A DNA stretch of 58,142 bases from Proteiniphilum sp. (lineage in GTDB: Bacteria; Bacteroidota; Bacteroidia; Bacteroidales; Dysgonomonadaceae). The translations under genes were made by a program, and so were the position numbers. Each line of letters begins with the position of its first letter. Position 1 is the stretch's first letter. The notes under the pieces are model-generated. The model did no database searches, was not told the origin of the DNA, and saw only the letters and a list, made by a program, of their open reading frames with translations. The DNA lies in NCBI GenBank assembly GCA_028709605.1, contig JAQVWR010000008.1:1-58142 (forward strand), in the 5' to 3' direction. Shown in pieces: positions 17,477 to 26,277 of the stretch.

Positions 17477-18490
17477 ATGAAAATCGCAATGCTTTCTCCC
17501 ATCGCCTGGCGTACCCCTCCGGTGCACTACGGTCCCTGGGAGCTGGTCACCTCCCTGCTGACGGAGGAGCTGGTCCGCAACGGGATCGATGTCACCCTTT
17601 TTGCCACGGGCAACTCCATGACCCATGCCAGGTTGCAATCGGTATGTCCCAGAGGCTATGAGGAGGACCGGGAAATGGATGCCAAGGTATGGGAATGTCT
17701 CCATATCTCCCACTGCTTCGACCATGCAGGTGAGTATGACATCATTCACAACCAGTTCGATTTCCTGCCACTGACCTATTCCGGATTAACAAACACACCG
17801 GTAGTTACCACGATACACGGATTCTCATCGTCCCGTATCCTGCCCGTGTACAAAAAGTATAACCGCCACACTCACTATGTCTCGATCAGCGATGCCGACC
17901 GCTCCCCCGAACTGGATTATATTGCCACCATCCACCATGGCATCGACACAACTCATTTCACCTTCAATCCCAATCCGGCAGGCGATTACATGCTTTACTA
18001 CGGACGCATACACCGGGACAAAGGAACAAAGGAAGCGGTGGAGATCGCCCGGGCGCTGGATATACGCCTGGTCATCGCCGGAATCATTCAGGATGAGGTG
18101 TATTTCAACACTTGTGTCAAACCTTTCCTGAAAGAGGGAAAGATTGAGTATATCGGCAGTGTGGGCGACGACAGACGCGATGCATTGTTGGGCAATGCCC
18201 GGCTGCTGGTGCATCCCATTAGCTTCAGTGAACCATTCGGCCTCTCTATTGTTGAGGCGATGGCGTGCGGCACCCCGGTAGTAGCTTTTAACAAGGGAAG
18301 TATGCCGGAGCTGATCAGGGATGGCGAAACCGGTTTTCTGGCAGAGAACAAGGAAGAGGCGATGGAGAAAATCAAACGAATAGACAGCATCAACCGCCAC
18401 TCCTGCAGAACAGATGTGGAGCAACACTTCAGCAAAGAGATCATGGCGAGGCGTTATATCGAAGTATACAGAAAGATCTTAAAAATGTAA
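17477..18490 (+). CDS. GT4 family glycosyltransferase
   Basis: 337 residues from the ATG at 17477, chosen because MKIAMLSPIAWRTPPVHYGPWE is the conserved N-terminus; the frame extends 18 codons further upstream without conserved sequence. It is a two-domain GT-B enzyme. The N-terminal half has a loop with YGPWE and IHNQFDFLPL; the C-terminal half has YYGRIHRDKGTKEAVEIAR and the retaining-GT4 motif SEPFGLSIVEAMACGTPVVA near residues 245-265 with its donor-binding Glu residues. No membrane segment. It is divergent from GH130 and probably works in the same glycan pathway as the GT4 fusion. Sugar donor unknown. Confidence 0.9.
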   Translation: MKIAMLSPIAWRTPPVHYGPWELVTSLLTEELVRNGIDVTLFATGNSMTHARLQSVCPRGYEEDREMDAKVWECLHISHCFDHAGEYDIIHNQFDFLPLTYSGLTNTPVVTTIHGFSSSRILPVYKKYNRHTHYVSISDADRSPELDYIATIHHGIDTTHFTFNPNPAGDYMLYYGRIHRDKGTKEAVEIARALDIRLVIAGIIQDEVYFNTCVKPFLKEGKIEYIGSVGDDRRDALLGNARLLVHPISFSEPFGLSIVEAMACGTPVVAFNKGSMPELIRDGETGFLAENKEEAMEKIKRIDSINRHSCRTDVEQHFSKEIMARRYIEVYRKILKM

Positions 18491-18499
18491 AGAATTATT

Positions 18500-18507
18500 T
18501 ATCTTTG
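18500..18507 (+). promoter_or_regulatory. -7 element of the SIMPL gene
   Basis: TATCTTTG matches TAnnTTTG exactly and lies 37 bp before the ATG at 18544. The -33 region is not convincing. Confidence 0.45.
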
Positions 18508-18543
18508 CAGTCAGCAGCAATTCATCATTAACATCAGACGCAT

Positions 18544-19245
18544 ATGCAAAACAGAATTATTGAAGCGGCGATTCTTGCCGCAGGACTGGCATTGATAGGC
18601 ATTATGATTCATGCCGGTATCAGCAATTTCAAGGACAGAGACCGCGTAGTGAGTGTGAAGGGGCTGGCAGAGATGGAGGTGCCGGCAGATAAGGTGGTAT
18701 GGCCGTTGATGTATAAGGACCTGGGGAACGACCTGGTGACCCTCTACAACAACATACAGACAAAAAACAGCACCATCGTGGCTTTTCTAAAGGCTAACGG
18801 CATCTCCCGGGAAGAGATCAGCGTGGCTCCGCCGGAGATTATCGACATGGAGGCGGAGCGGTACAACACACAGAGTCATCCCTATCGTTACAATGCCACC
18901 TCCGTGATCACGGTCACCTCGACCAACGTGGAGAAGGTGCGCCGCCTGATCTCGGAGCAGACCGAGCTGTTAAAACAGGGTGTAGCCATCACGGCAGGTG
19001 ACTATCGGTACAACATCGTTTATGAGTTCACCGGCTTGAATCAGATCAAGCCACAAATGATCGAGGAGGCGACGAAGAATGCGCGGCTGTCGGCGGAGAA
19101 ATTTGCGTTGGATTCCGGGAGCAAACTGGGGAAGATCCGGGATGCCTCACAGGGACAGTTCTCTATTACCGACAGGGATGCCAACACCCCCTATATCAAA
19201 AACATCCGGGTAGTAACCACCATCAACTACTACCTGAAAAACTAA
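18544..19245 (+). CDS. SIMPL domain-containing protein (DUF541)
   Basis: 233 residues. A single N-terminal hydrophobic segment (AAILAAGLALIGIMIHAGI, residues 8-26) anchors or exports the protein, leaving the SIMPL domain outside the cytoplasm. The domain starts at VVSVKGLAEMEVPADKVVWPL and contains ITVTSTNVEKVRRLISEQ and the terminal IRVVTTINYYL. The molecular function of the family is poorly known; in some bacteria it is linked to stress or oxidative protection. It stands alone between the GT4 gene and the convergent galactose regulator, with its own -7 element. Confidence 0.85.
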   Translation: MQNRIIEAAILAAGLALIGIMIHAGISNFKDRDRVVSVKGLAEMEVPADKVVWPLMYKDLGNDLVTLYNNIQTKNSTIVAFLKANGISREEISVAPPEIIDMEAERYNTQSHPYRYNATSVITVTSTNVEKVRRLISEQTELLKQGVAITAGDYRYNIVYEFTGLNQIKPQMIEEATKNARLSAEKFALDSGSKLGKIRDASQGQFSITDRDANTPYIKNIRVVTTINYYLKN

Positions 19246-19269
19246 AAGCAGCGCAACAGGCACCGCCTA

Positions 19270-19962
19270 TCAGAGGGAAAACCGCTTGCCTGTACGAATG
19301 AACTCGCTGTATTTATCCGGGTTGAACAGATAAAAGTAGGCACCGCGTTTGGAACTCTTTTTATCCTTATCTTCCAGCCGGTCGAGCAGGTTCATCGTGG
19401 TGAGTTTTTTTCTGAAATTGCGTTTATCCATAGGCATCTGGAAGATAGCTTCATACAGATCCTGCAAGGCGGGAAGTGTAAAGCGTTCTTCGAAAAAATT
19501 AAAAATTACCGGCTCGGTAGAGACCTTATAACGGAGCAGCGTCAGTGCATCCTGTACCATTTGGTTGTGGTCGAACACCAGATGCGGCAGTTCATTGATA
19601 TTCATCCACCTGGCATCATACTCACGCGCCAATGATGTGTCGAACTGCTCCATGGGCACCAGTGCATAGAAGGCAACGGAGATCACCCTTCCCCCCGTAT
19701 CGCGGTCAACCGCTCCATAGGCGCCCACCTGTTCCATATAGATATCCTTCTGACCTGTGTATCGGTACAGAATCTTTTCAGCCGCCATATTCAGGCTTTC
19801 GTTCTCCTCCATGAATCCGCCCATCAGGGACCACTCATGCTTCATCGGCTCCACGGGACGGCGGGTAAGCAAAAGATGCAGCTCTTTATTGCGAAAACCC
19901 AGGATGATGCAGTCAACGGCAATCAGAAAACGGGTGTTGTTGGGGTAATAAGATGGTATCAT
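19270..19962 (-). CDS. Nudix-like sugar-responsive transcriptional regulator (NrtR/AraR type)
   Basis: 230 residues from the ATG at 19962 (MIPSYYPNNTRFLIAVDC); an open frame runs 25 codons further up without conservation. Residues 10-140 form a Nudix fold: CIILGFRNKELHLLLTRRPVEP, then MGGFMEENESLNMAAEKIL at the Nudix box. The catalytic REUxEExGU core is not conserved, so the domain probably binds a ligand and does not hydrolyse it. Residues 150-230 make a winged helix typical of Bacteroidota NrtR-family regulators such as AraR. Last in the galM-permease-galK operon, so it most likely senses a galactose-derived ligand and controls these genes. Confidence 0.85.
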   Translation of the reverse strand: MIPSYYPNNTRFLIAVDCIILGFRNKELHLLLTRRPVEPMKHEWSLMGGFMEENESLNMAAEKILYRYTGQKDIYMEQVGAYGAVDRDTGGRVISVAFYALVPMEQFDTSLAREYDARWMNINELPHLVFDHNQMVQDALTLLRYKVSTEPVIFNFFEERFTLPALQDLYEAIFQMPMDKRNFRKKLTTMNLLDRLEDKDKKSSKRGAYFYLFNPDKYSEFIRTGKRFSL

Positions 19963-20054
19963 ATCAAGGTACAGTAATAAAGAAAAAAAGGCTGGAAGCC
20001 TATTCCTCCTGTCAGGGGGAACACAACTTCCAACCATTGTTTATGCAAAGGCCA

Positions 20055-21203
20055 TCAGAGTTGGCGGGCGCCATCACTGATCACTACGTCATACACTTTG
20101 GGTGCATGCCCGTATTTTGCCTTAAACCGTGCTTTGGCATCGCTGATAAAGGAGTCATACAGTGCATCCTTCACCAGGTTGATGGTGCATCCACCAAAGC
20201 CGCCGCCCATCACGCGTGAACCGGTCACGCCGTGCTCGCGGGCCACCTCATTGAGAAAATCGAGCTCTTCACAGCTCACCTCATACAGTTTGCTCATACC
20301 GTGATGCGTTTCATACATCTTCTGTCCCACGGTCTCATAATCGCCGCGTTCCAATGCTTCGCTCACGTCCCTCACCCGCTGTGTCTCTTCAATCACGTAC
20401 TGTGCACGCATAAAGTCCTCCGCTGAGATCTCTTCTTTCACCTCGTTGAGCATTTCCATGGAGGCATCGCGCAGGAAAGCCACCTTCGGGTGACGTTTGG
20501 CAATGGTGCGGGCAGCATGCTCACACGATTCGCGCCGCTTGTTATAGGCCGATGATGCAAGCTCATGCTTGACCACGGTATCGAGCAACACCAGCTTATA
20601 TCCCTTCGGATCGAAGGGGAAATAGGCGTACTCCATCGACTTGGTGTCGAGGCGAATCAGATGTCCTTTCTTTCCGAAGATAGACGCGAACTGGTCCATG
20701 ATGCCACACTTCACCCCTACATAGTTATGTTCTGTGCTTTGTCCGATGCGTGCCAGCTCAAACTGGTCGATCCCCAGTTGCAGCAGGTCATTCAGGGCGA
20801 AAGCATAGGTACTCTCAAGGGCGGCCGAGGATGACATCCCGGCGCCCAGAGGCACATCACCCGAGAAGGCCGTGTCAAATGCCTTGACGGTGCCTCCTCT
20901 TTTGATGATCTCTCGGCATACCCCAAAGAGATACTTCGCCCACCCTTCTTTGGGCAGATCCTCTTCATTGAGTCCGAATTCGGTCGATTCATCCAGATCG
21001 ATTGCATAAGCCCTCACCTTATCGGTTCCGTTGAAACGGATGGCGGCGATCATACCCTTGTCTATTGCTCCGGGAAAGACAAAGCTGCCGTTGTAGTCGG
21101 TATGCTCCCCGATCAGGTTTACACGCCCTGGCGAAGTGTAAACCTCCGGCGATGCATTCCCAAATTTTTCCTGAAATTTTTTGATTACTTCTTGTTTCGT
21201 CAT
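20055..21203 (-). CDS. galK: galactokinase
   Basis: 382 residues from the ATG at 21203; an upstream in-frame extension of 21 codons overlaps the permease gene and is not conserved. A GHMP kinase that phosphorylates galactose at C1 (Leloir pathway). The signature GRVNLIGEHTDYNGSFVFPG is near residue 26, the ATP-binding PLGAGMSSSAALE near 112, CGIMDQFASIFG near 160 and GSRVMGGGFGGCTINLV near 330. Cytoplasmic. Third gene of galM-permease-galK-regulator, 25 bp after the permease. galT and galE are not in the window. Confidence 0.95.
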   Translation of the reverse strand: MTKQEVIKKFQEKFGNASPEVYTSPGRVNLIGEHTDYNGSFVFPGAIDKGMIAAIRFNGTDKVRAYAIDLDESTEFGLNEEDLPKEGWAKYLFGVCREIIKRGGTVKAFDTAFSGDVPLGAGMSSSAALESTYAFALNDLLQLGIDQFELARIGQSTEHNYVGVKCGIMDQFASIFGKKGHLIRLDTKSMEYAYFPFDPKGYKLVLLDTVVKHELASSAYNKRRESCEHAARTIAKRHPKVAFLRDASMEMLNEVKEEISAEDFMRAQYVIEETQRVRDVSEALERGDYETVGQKMYETHHGMSKLYEVSCEELDFLNEVAREHGVTGSRVMGGGFGGCTINLVKDALYDSFISDAKARFKAKYGHAPKVYDVVISDGARQL

Positions 21204-21228
21204 AAATTGATTATCATTTAACCACAGA

Positions 21229-22539
21229 TTAACTGTGTTGTTCTTCGGCAGGGATAGCCTCTTCATCCGTTACGACAATATCCGTATTCACATTCTTTGA
21301 ACCGATCATTGCATAATAGAGCAGAAAAGCCAGTCCGGCAATCACCAGCCAGTAGCTGTTCAGGAATCCGGCCCGATCGGCAATTGATGCCTGCAGATAA
21401 GGAAGAATACCTCCCCCGCACACCATCACCATAAAGATACCGGATGCCATTTCGGTATATTTCCCCAATCCTTCTACAGCCAGGTTGAAAATACTGCCCC
21501 ACATGATGGAAGTACACAATCCGCCCAGTATCAGGAAGAATATCTTGATGGGAACCACGGCACCGAAAAGGGTGATGGAAAGTGAAACCGGCATAAAGAT
21601 CGCCGCAAGTATCAGGACGGCACCCAGCAGGGAGGTGAAGGTGAGCATGATCTTACTTGAAACTTTGGCCCCCACAGAAGCACCAATCAAACGACCGGCA
21701 AGCATCAACAACCAATAGAGTCCCACAATTGACCCGGCAACTCCGGCAGCAATGCCCAGTCCCCCGCCAATTCCGTCGGTCGTCATATAAAGATTGGCAA
21801 TATTCGGAATACCTACTTCCACTCCCACATAGATGAAAATGGCCACGATCCCCAACACAAAGTGGCGGAACGATAAAGCACTGTGTGTGTCTTTCTTTTT
21901 TACCTGTTTGGCCTGACGACGGGTGATTTCCATCCGTGGTTCCGGAATATTCACGGCCAGAATCACGATGAATGCAAAAGCAAAGATCCCCATGGCGAGG
22001 AACAATGCAGGATTGGCATCACTGATGGAAGCGCGCACTACATCGCCCATTAAATAACCCACCAGCACAGGAACGATGGTTGCTCCGATTGAGTTGATGG
22101 CACCCCCGAACTGGATCAACTGATTTCCTTTATTTCCGCCGCCGCCGAGTGTGTTCAGCATCGGATTAACGACCGTATTCAACATACACATGGAGAATCC
22201 GGAAATAAACGCACCGGTCAGGTATACGCCGAAACTGGCTACCGTTCCCGATAAAAAGGTGATGGCTACTCCAATGAAACCGATAGCCACCGCCATCAGG
22301 GAGGTAAACTTATAGCCTTTTCTTTCGAGGATAATCCCGGCGGGAATACCCATAAATGCATAAGCAATAAAGTTGGCAAGGTTGCCCAGTTGCGACATGG
22401 CGTTGCTGGCACCGAACTGATTTTTCACGATGACTCCCATCGGGTTTTGTAAACCAGTAACAAACGAGATCATGAAAAATAACATAAACATCACCGCAAT
22501 GGGTAATGCATAGTTTTTCTTTTGAGATGTAACATTCAT
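21229..22539 (-). CDS. MFS sugar transporter, glucose/galactose:H+ symporter (FucP/GluP) type
   Basis: 436 residues with about twelve hydrophobic segments and a short cytoplasmic link in the middle (ITRRQAKQVKKKD). The first helices include FFMISFVTGLQNPMGVIVKN, typical of the FucP/GluP branch. Placed between galM and galK, so galactose uptake across the inner membrane is the likely role, though glucose or another hexose cannot be excluded. It is 70 bp downstream of galM and 25 bp upstream of galK. Confidence 0.88.
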   Translation of the reverse strand: MNVTSQKKNYALPIAVMFMLFFMISFVTGLQNPMGVIVKNQFGASNAMSQLGNLANFIAYAFMGIPAGIILERKGYKFTSLMAVAIGFIGVAITFLSGTVASFGVYLTGAFISGFSMCMLNTVVNPMLNTLGGGGNKGNQLIQFGGAINSIGATIVPVLVGYLMGDVVRASISDANPALFLAMGIFAFAFIVILAVNIPEPRMEITRRQAKQVKKKDTHSALSFRHFVLGIVAIFIYVGVEVGIPNIANLYMTTDGIGGGLGIAAGVAGSIVGLYWLLMLAGRLIGASVGAKVSSKIMLTFTSLLGAVLILAAIFMPVSLSITLFGAVVPIKIFFLILGGLCTSIMWGSIFNLAVEGLGKYTEMASGIFMVMVCGGGILPYLQASIADRAGFLNSYWLVIAGLAFLLYYAMIGSKNVNTDIVVTDEEAIPAEEQHS

Positions 22540-22609
22540 ACTTTTGATAAATTTAATTTTTACTTCTTCTGACTATTTATTTCCTGAAAAATGGAGTTGC
22601 TCAATGGTG

Positions 22610-23710
22610 TTATTCGGTAAAAGCATCTGTGTTTTTACCCACAGAAAACTTGTATGTGGTTCTGGAAGTGAACACTTGATCGGGCCTCAACACGGTCGAC
22701 GGGTATTGCGGTTTGTTGATGCTGTCGGGAAAGTGCTGCGTTTCAAAGCATACCGCCGATCGTTGGGGATAGCGCTTTCCCTGTTTCGCTGTAAACCCGC
22801 CGGTCATCCAGTTGCCGGTATAGAGTTGCACTCCCGGTTCGGTGGTGTAGATCTCCATTTTTATGCCGGTTTTGGGCGATTCACAGATGCCGGCGTAAGA
22901 ATAGTCATCCGCCGTTTTTTTATTTAAGACAAAAGTGTGGTCATATCCCCTTCCAAACTTCAGCTGTTCAAACTCCTCGTCGATCCGCTCGCCGAGGGTG
23001 TGCGGTTCGGTGAAATCCATCGGTGTCCCTTTCACCGGCTCCGGATCACCATAGGGGATGGCGGTTTCATCGGTAGGCAGGTAATAATCGGCATGGAGCA
23101 TCAGCAGATGATCTCCGATCAATGGATCCCCCTGTCCGGAAAGGTTGAAGTAGGAGTGGTTGGTAAGGTTGAGGATGGTAGCCTTATCGGTCTCAGCCTG
23201 ATAGGTGATGTCCAGCGCATTGTCCTCGGTGAGCGTATAAACGACGGTTACCGACAGAGTACCCGGATAACCCTCTTCACCGTCGGGAGAGCGGTAAAAC
23301 AGTTCGATACTGGTATCGCTCACCCGCTTTACCTCCCATACCACTGCGTTGAATCCCCGGATGCCCCCGTGCAGGGAGTTGGGGCCATTGTTGACGGCCA
23401 GTTGATAGATCACCCCGTCGAGTGTAAAACGTCCCCTGGCAATACGGTTTCCCGTTCTGCCGCAGACAGCGCCGAAATAAGGCTCTTCGGACGAGAGGTA
23501 GTCCTCGATGGAAGGGTGACCCAACACCACATCCACCAATGCTCCCTTGTTGTCGGGCACCATCAGCGAGACGATTTTTGCCCCGTAATTGGTTACCGTC
23601 ACCTCGCTGCCTCTCTTGTTTGTCAGTGTGTATAACCCGGTTTGCCTGCCATCGATGGTATGTTCAAACGCTTTGACAAGCAAACCGGATTTGCTATACA
23701 TTTCTTTCAT
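22610..23710 (-). CDS. galM: aldose 1-epimerase (galactose mutarotase)
   Basis: 366 residues. It interconverts the alpha and beta anomers of galactose before phosphorylation. Motifs: GAKIVSLMVPDNKG and DVVLGH near the start, FGAVCGRTGNRIARGRF (ring-contacting Arg), LTNHSYFNLSG (catalytic His) near residue 182 and TTEPGVQLYTGNW (catalytic Glu region) near 300. No signal peptide, so cytoplasmic, unlike the secreted lipoprotein mutarotases also seen in Bacteroidota. First gene of the galactose operon, with three AT-rich palindromes 58-133 bp upstream. Confidence 0.93.
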   Translation of the reverse strand: MKEMYSKSGLLVKAFEHTIDGRQTGLYTLTNKRGSEVTVTNYGAKIVSLMVPDNKGALVDVVLGHPSIEDYLSSEEPYFGAVCGRTGNRIARGRFTLDGVIYQLAVNNGPNSLHGGIRGFNAVVWEVKRVSDTSIELFYRSPDGEEGYPGTLSVTVVYTLTEDNALDITYQAETDKATILNLTNHSYFNLSGQGDPLIGDHLLMLHADYYLPTDETAIPYGDPEPVKGTPMDFTEPHTLGERIDEEFEQLKFGRGYDHTFVLNKKTADDYSYAGICESPKTGIKMEIYTTEPGVQLYTGNWMTGGFTAKQGKRYPQRSAVCFETQHFPDSINKPQYPSTVLRPDQVFTSRTTYKFSVGKNTDAFTE

Positions 23711-23768
23711 GTAATTTTTCTGGTTTTAAAAATAAGATTGTGATGAAGATTGATCTTTTGTAAAATTG

Positions 23769-23843
23769 GTGTAAAATTAACACAGATTTCAGTCGCAACC
23801 TAATAAAAAATTGTGTTATACAACATAAATGCCGTTAATTAAC
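23769..23843. promoter_or_regulatory. candidate operators of the galactose operon
   Basis: Three related inverted repeats lie upstream of galM: GTGTAAAATTAACAC (23769-23783), TGTTATACAACA (23814-23825) and the perfect GTTAATTAAC (23834-23843). All share a TGTTAA/TTAACA half-site. They may bind the Nudix-like regulator encoded at the end of the operon. No clear TAnnTTTG element was found here, so the promoter itself is not placed. Confidence 0.45.
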
Positions 23844-23926
23844 ATTCAATTTTGCCGATACCCTTCCAATGGGAACCTTCGGTTCACGATCTTATCCTGT
23901 TCGTGTAGTGTTCGTACTCAAGGCCT

Positions 23927-25243
23927 TTAAGGGTTCGACATCTCCGGAAATGTTCTGTCCTTTTTGGTGACCAGCACCTTGTCGATTCGGTTGCCATCCA
24001 CATCAACGATCTCGAAAAGCAGATTGTCATAAGCAAAGGTATCCCCCACACAGGGTATTTTGTTGATGCATGCGAAAACGAAACCCGCCACCGTGGCATA
24101 ATCGATCTTGTCAAAATCCACAATGAACTCCTCATCCAGCCGGGTCAGTATCTCAATGGGTGCCTCTCCGCTCACCAGTGCCGTATGCTCATCGCGTCTG
24201 AAGAAAAGAGGATCAGCCGACAGCTCCTCGGTTTCCTCGGGAATATCCCCTACCAGGTTCTCGAAGATATCATGTAGGGTAATGATGCCATTGAGGCTAC
24301 CGTACTCATCCACCACGACCGCCACAAACTTATGATTGTTTTTGAAGTTCTCCAGCACCTTTTGCGCCCGCAGGGTGTTGGGCACGATGATGGGCTCCAT
24401 AATCAGATCTTCTATCTCAAACGATTCCCGGTTGTAGAGCCGCAGAAGCAGATCGCGCGCGGAGATCGTTCCCGCGAACTCATCGATCTTTCCCCTGCAG
24501 GCAAGGATCTTGCTGTGTTTGGTCTGAAGGAGATCCCGGATAATCTCTTCTTTCTCCTTGTCGATGTCCACCCACTCTACGTCGGTGCGGTGGGTCATCA
24601 GGTGTATCGCCCGTTTATCGGAGAAATAAAACACCTGTTCATGGATGATGTTCTCTTCCGCATTGATCACCCCCTCAAGAGAAGCGGTCTTCAGCATGGC
24701 GCGCAGCTCCATCTCGGAGACCACCTCATTCCGGGGTTTGATGCCGATCAGCCGGTTGACCAGGTTAGTAGAGAGGGAGAGCAGCTTCACAAAAGGAAAA
24801 AAGAGGATGCTCACCACATAAATGGCAGGGGCGGCGGCGATGGCCAGCTTCTCGGGGTTGTTCAATGCCATGGTCTTGGGGACCAGCTCGCCGATCACGA
24901 TAGAAACATAGGTGATCAGAAAAACCACCACCACCATTGCGATCGCATCAGCAAAAGGAGCAGTGACGGCAAACTGTTGGAAGAAAGGTGTCAGGTAGAC
25001 GGCAAAAGCCTGCCCTCCATAGGCTCCGTTGATGATGCCGATCAGGGTGATCCCCACCTGCACCGACGAAAGAAAGTTATCCGGTTCGGCGCGCAGCTTC
25101 AGGGCACGTTGCGCGCCCTTTCCTCCTTTCTTGCGTTCCGCTTCCAGCTTGTTTTTTCTTGCCGATACAATGGCAATCTCGGAGAGGGCAAAGAAGCCGT
25201 TGAGGAGGATCAACAGGAAAATAATGACGATGTCCCACCACAT
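23927..25243 (-). CDS. CNNM/CBS-domain membrane protein (HlyC/CorC family)
   Basis: 438 residues. The N-terminal 190 residues are a CNNM (DUF21) membrane domain with helices at about 1-22, 60-85 and 95-120 and 130-155, including GITLIGIINGAYGG. Two CBS motifs follow (MTHRTDVEWVDIDKE and EPIIVPNTLRAQKVL with VVDEYGSLNGIITLHDI). The C-terminal CorC_HlyC domain (SGEAPIEILTRLDEEF to the end) closes the protein. Relatives have been linked to magnesium or cobalt efflux; the old name hemolysin is misleading. It lies 35 bp downstream of a nucleotidyltransferase gene. The transported ion is not deduced. Confidence 0.88.
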   Translation of the reverse strand: MWWDIVIIFLLILLNGFFALSEIAIVSARKNKLEAERKKGGKGAQRALKLRAEPDNFLSSVQVGITLIGIINGAYGGQAFAVYLTPFFQQFAVTAPFADAIAMVVVVFLITYVSIVIGELVPKTMALNNPEKLAIAAAPAIYVVSILFFPFVKLLSLSTNLVNRLIGIKPRNEVVSEMELRAMLKTASLEGVINAEENIIHEQVFYFSDKRAIHLMTHRTDVEWVDIDKEKEEIIRDLLQTKHSKILACRGKIDEFAGTISARDLLLRLYNRESFEIEDLIMEPIIVPNTLRAQKVLENFKNNHKFVAVVVDEYGSLNGIITLHDIFENLVGDIPEETEELSADPLFFRRDEHTALVSGEAPIEILTRLDEEFIVDFDKIDYATVAGFVFACINKIPCVGDTFAYDNLLFEIVDVDGNRIDKVLVTKKDRTFPEMSNP

Positions 25244-25278
25244 AACCGTTCATTTCAACGATGCCGCCCCTGTTACAA

Positions 25279-26181
25279 TTACCATAGGGGAGACGGATAG
25301 ATGCCCTTCTCTGTCAGTTCTTTCAAGCGGGCGACCACCGAGGGGCGATCTTCTGCATAGGTGACGCCAAACCAACAGGACGGAGTATCGAGCACTTTCA
25401 CCGTAGCAATCCCCTGTACGATAAGATGATTCACCAGCAGGGGAATAAAAAACTCCGCCTTGATGTTGCCGGCATTCTCTTTGAGGAACTGCACGAAGTA
25501 ATCGTCTGAATAGACAAAGTAATCGGGCGTGAATCCCCACATATTCATCGAAACAGGTGTATGATCGTCAATGGGCACCCACCGGTCATGCTCATCCTTG
25601 TAGCTTACCTTGCCGTCCACGCGCATCACCTGCGTGCGTTCTACCACTCCGGTGAGATTGCCCTCCGCATCGGTTTCACATACACCACGTGCTACCGTAC
25701 CGCTCTCCGATAAGGTGTTGCCTACGCGATAACCCACCATGCAGTATTGATTCTCTCGGCCATTGAGGGCCTTCAGGTAATCACCCAGCACCCGGAAGCT
25801 CTCCCGTCCGTAAAAGTCGTCCGCATTGATCACGGCAAACGGCTCACGGATCACCTCTTTTCCCATCATTACCGCATGATTGGTTCCCCAGGGTTTCACC
25901 CTCTCGGGAGGAGGTGTGAAACCTTCCGGCAGGGCATCCAGCTCCTGGAACACCAGCTCTACCGGTATCTTTTTCTCATATTTCTGTACGATCTTATGTC
26001 TGAAATCAGCTTCAAACGATTTGCGGATCACGAAGACCAGCTTTCCGAAGCCAGCGTTCACCGCATCGTAAATGGAATAATCCATGATTGTTTCACCCGA
26101 CGGACCCACTCCGTCTAACTGTTTCAGGCCGCCGTAGCGGCTACCCATACCTGCTGCCAGTACAAATAATGTCGGTTTCAT
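25279..26181 (-). CDS. sugar nucleotidyltransferase
   Basis: 300 residues. An NTP-transferase fold with the nucleotide-binding start LFVLAAGMGSRYGGLKQLD, then GPSGETIMDYSIYDA, WGTNHAVMMGKE and the metal-binding INADDFYGRE. Such enzymes join a sugar-1-phosphate to a nucleotide. The Bacteroidota members of this type are often annotated simply as nucleotidyltransferase or UTP-glucose-1-phosphate uridylyltransferase-like. Cytoplasmic. Its own promoter lies upstream and it is probably co-transcribed with the CNNM gene. Sugar and nucleotide specificity are open. Confidence 0.85.
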   Translation of the reverse strand: MKPTLFVLAAGMGSRYGGLKQLDGVGPSGETIMDYSIYDAVNAGFGKLVFVIRKSFEADFRHKIVQKYEKKIPVELVFQELDALPEGFTPPPERVKPWGTNHAVMMGKEVIREPFAVINADDFYGRESFRVLGDYLKALNGRENQYCMVGYRVGNTLSESGTVARGVCETDAEGNLTGVVERTQVMRVDGKVSYKDEHDRWVPIDDHTPVSMNMWGFTPDYFVYSDDYFVQFLKENAGNIKAEFFIPLLVNHLIVQGIATVKVLDTPSCWFGVTYAEDRPSVVARLKELTEKGIYPSPLW

Positions 26182-26214
26182 TCGGTTTATTTACTATAAT
26201 TGTTGTTTGATCCG

Positions 26215-26246
26215 CAAATGTAAGATTTTTATGCCAGCCGAAGAAA
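26215..26246 (-). promoter_or_regulatory. promoter of the nucleotidyltransferase gene
   Basis: On the minus strand TACATTTG (26215-26222) fits the -7 consensus and TTTC (26243-26246) stands 20 bp upstream as an imperfect -33 box. It is 33 bp before the start at 26181. Confidence 0.5.
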
Positions 26247-26277
26247 TGAAAAGCAGAAAAATAGGATGGAGTGGACA

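Noticed and set aside
24332-25300. 322-codon plus-strand frame opposite the CNNM gene
   Set aside because: His/Asp/Gln-rich antisense translation with no recognisable domain.
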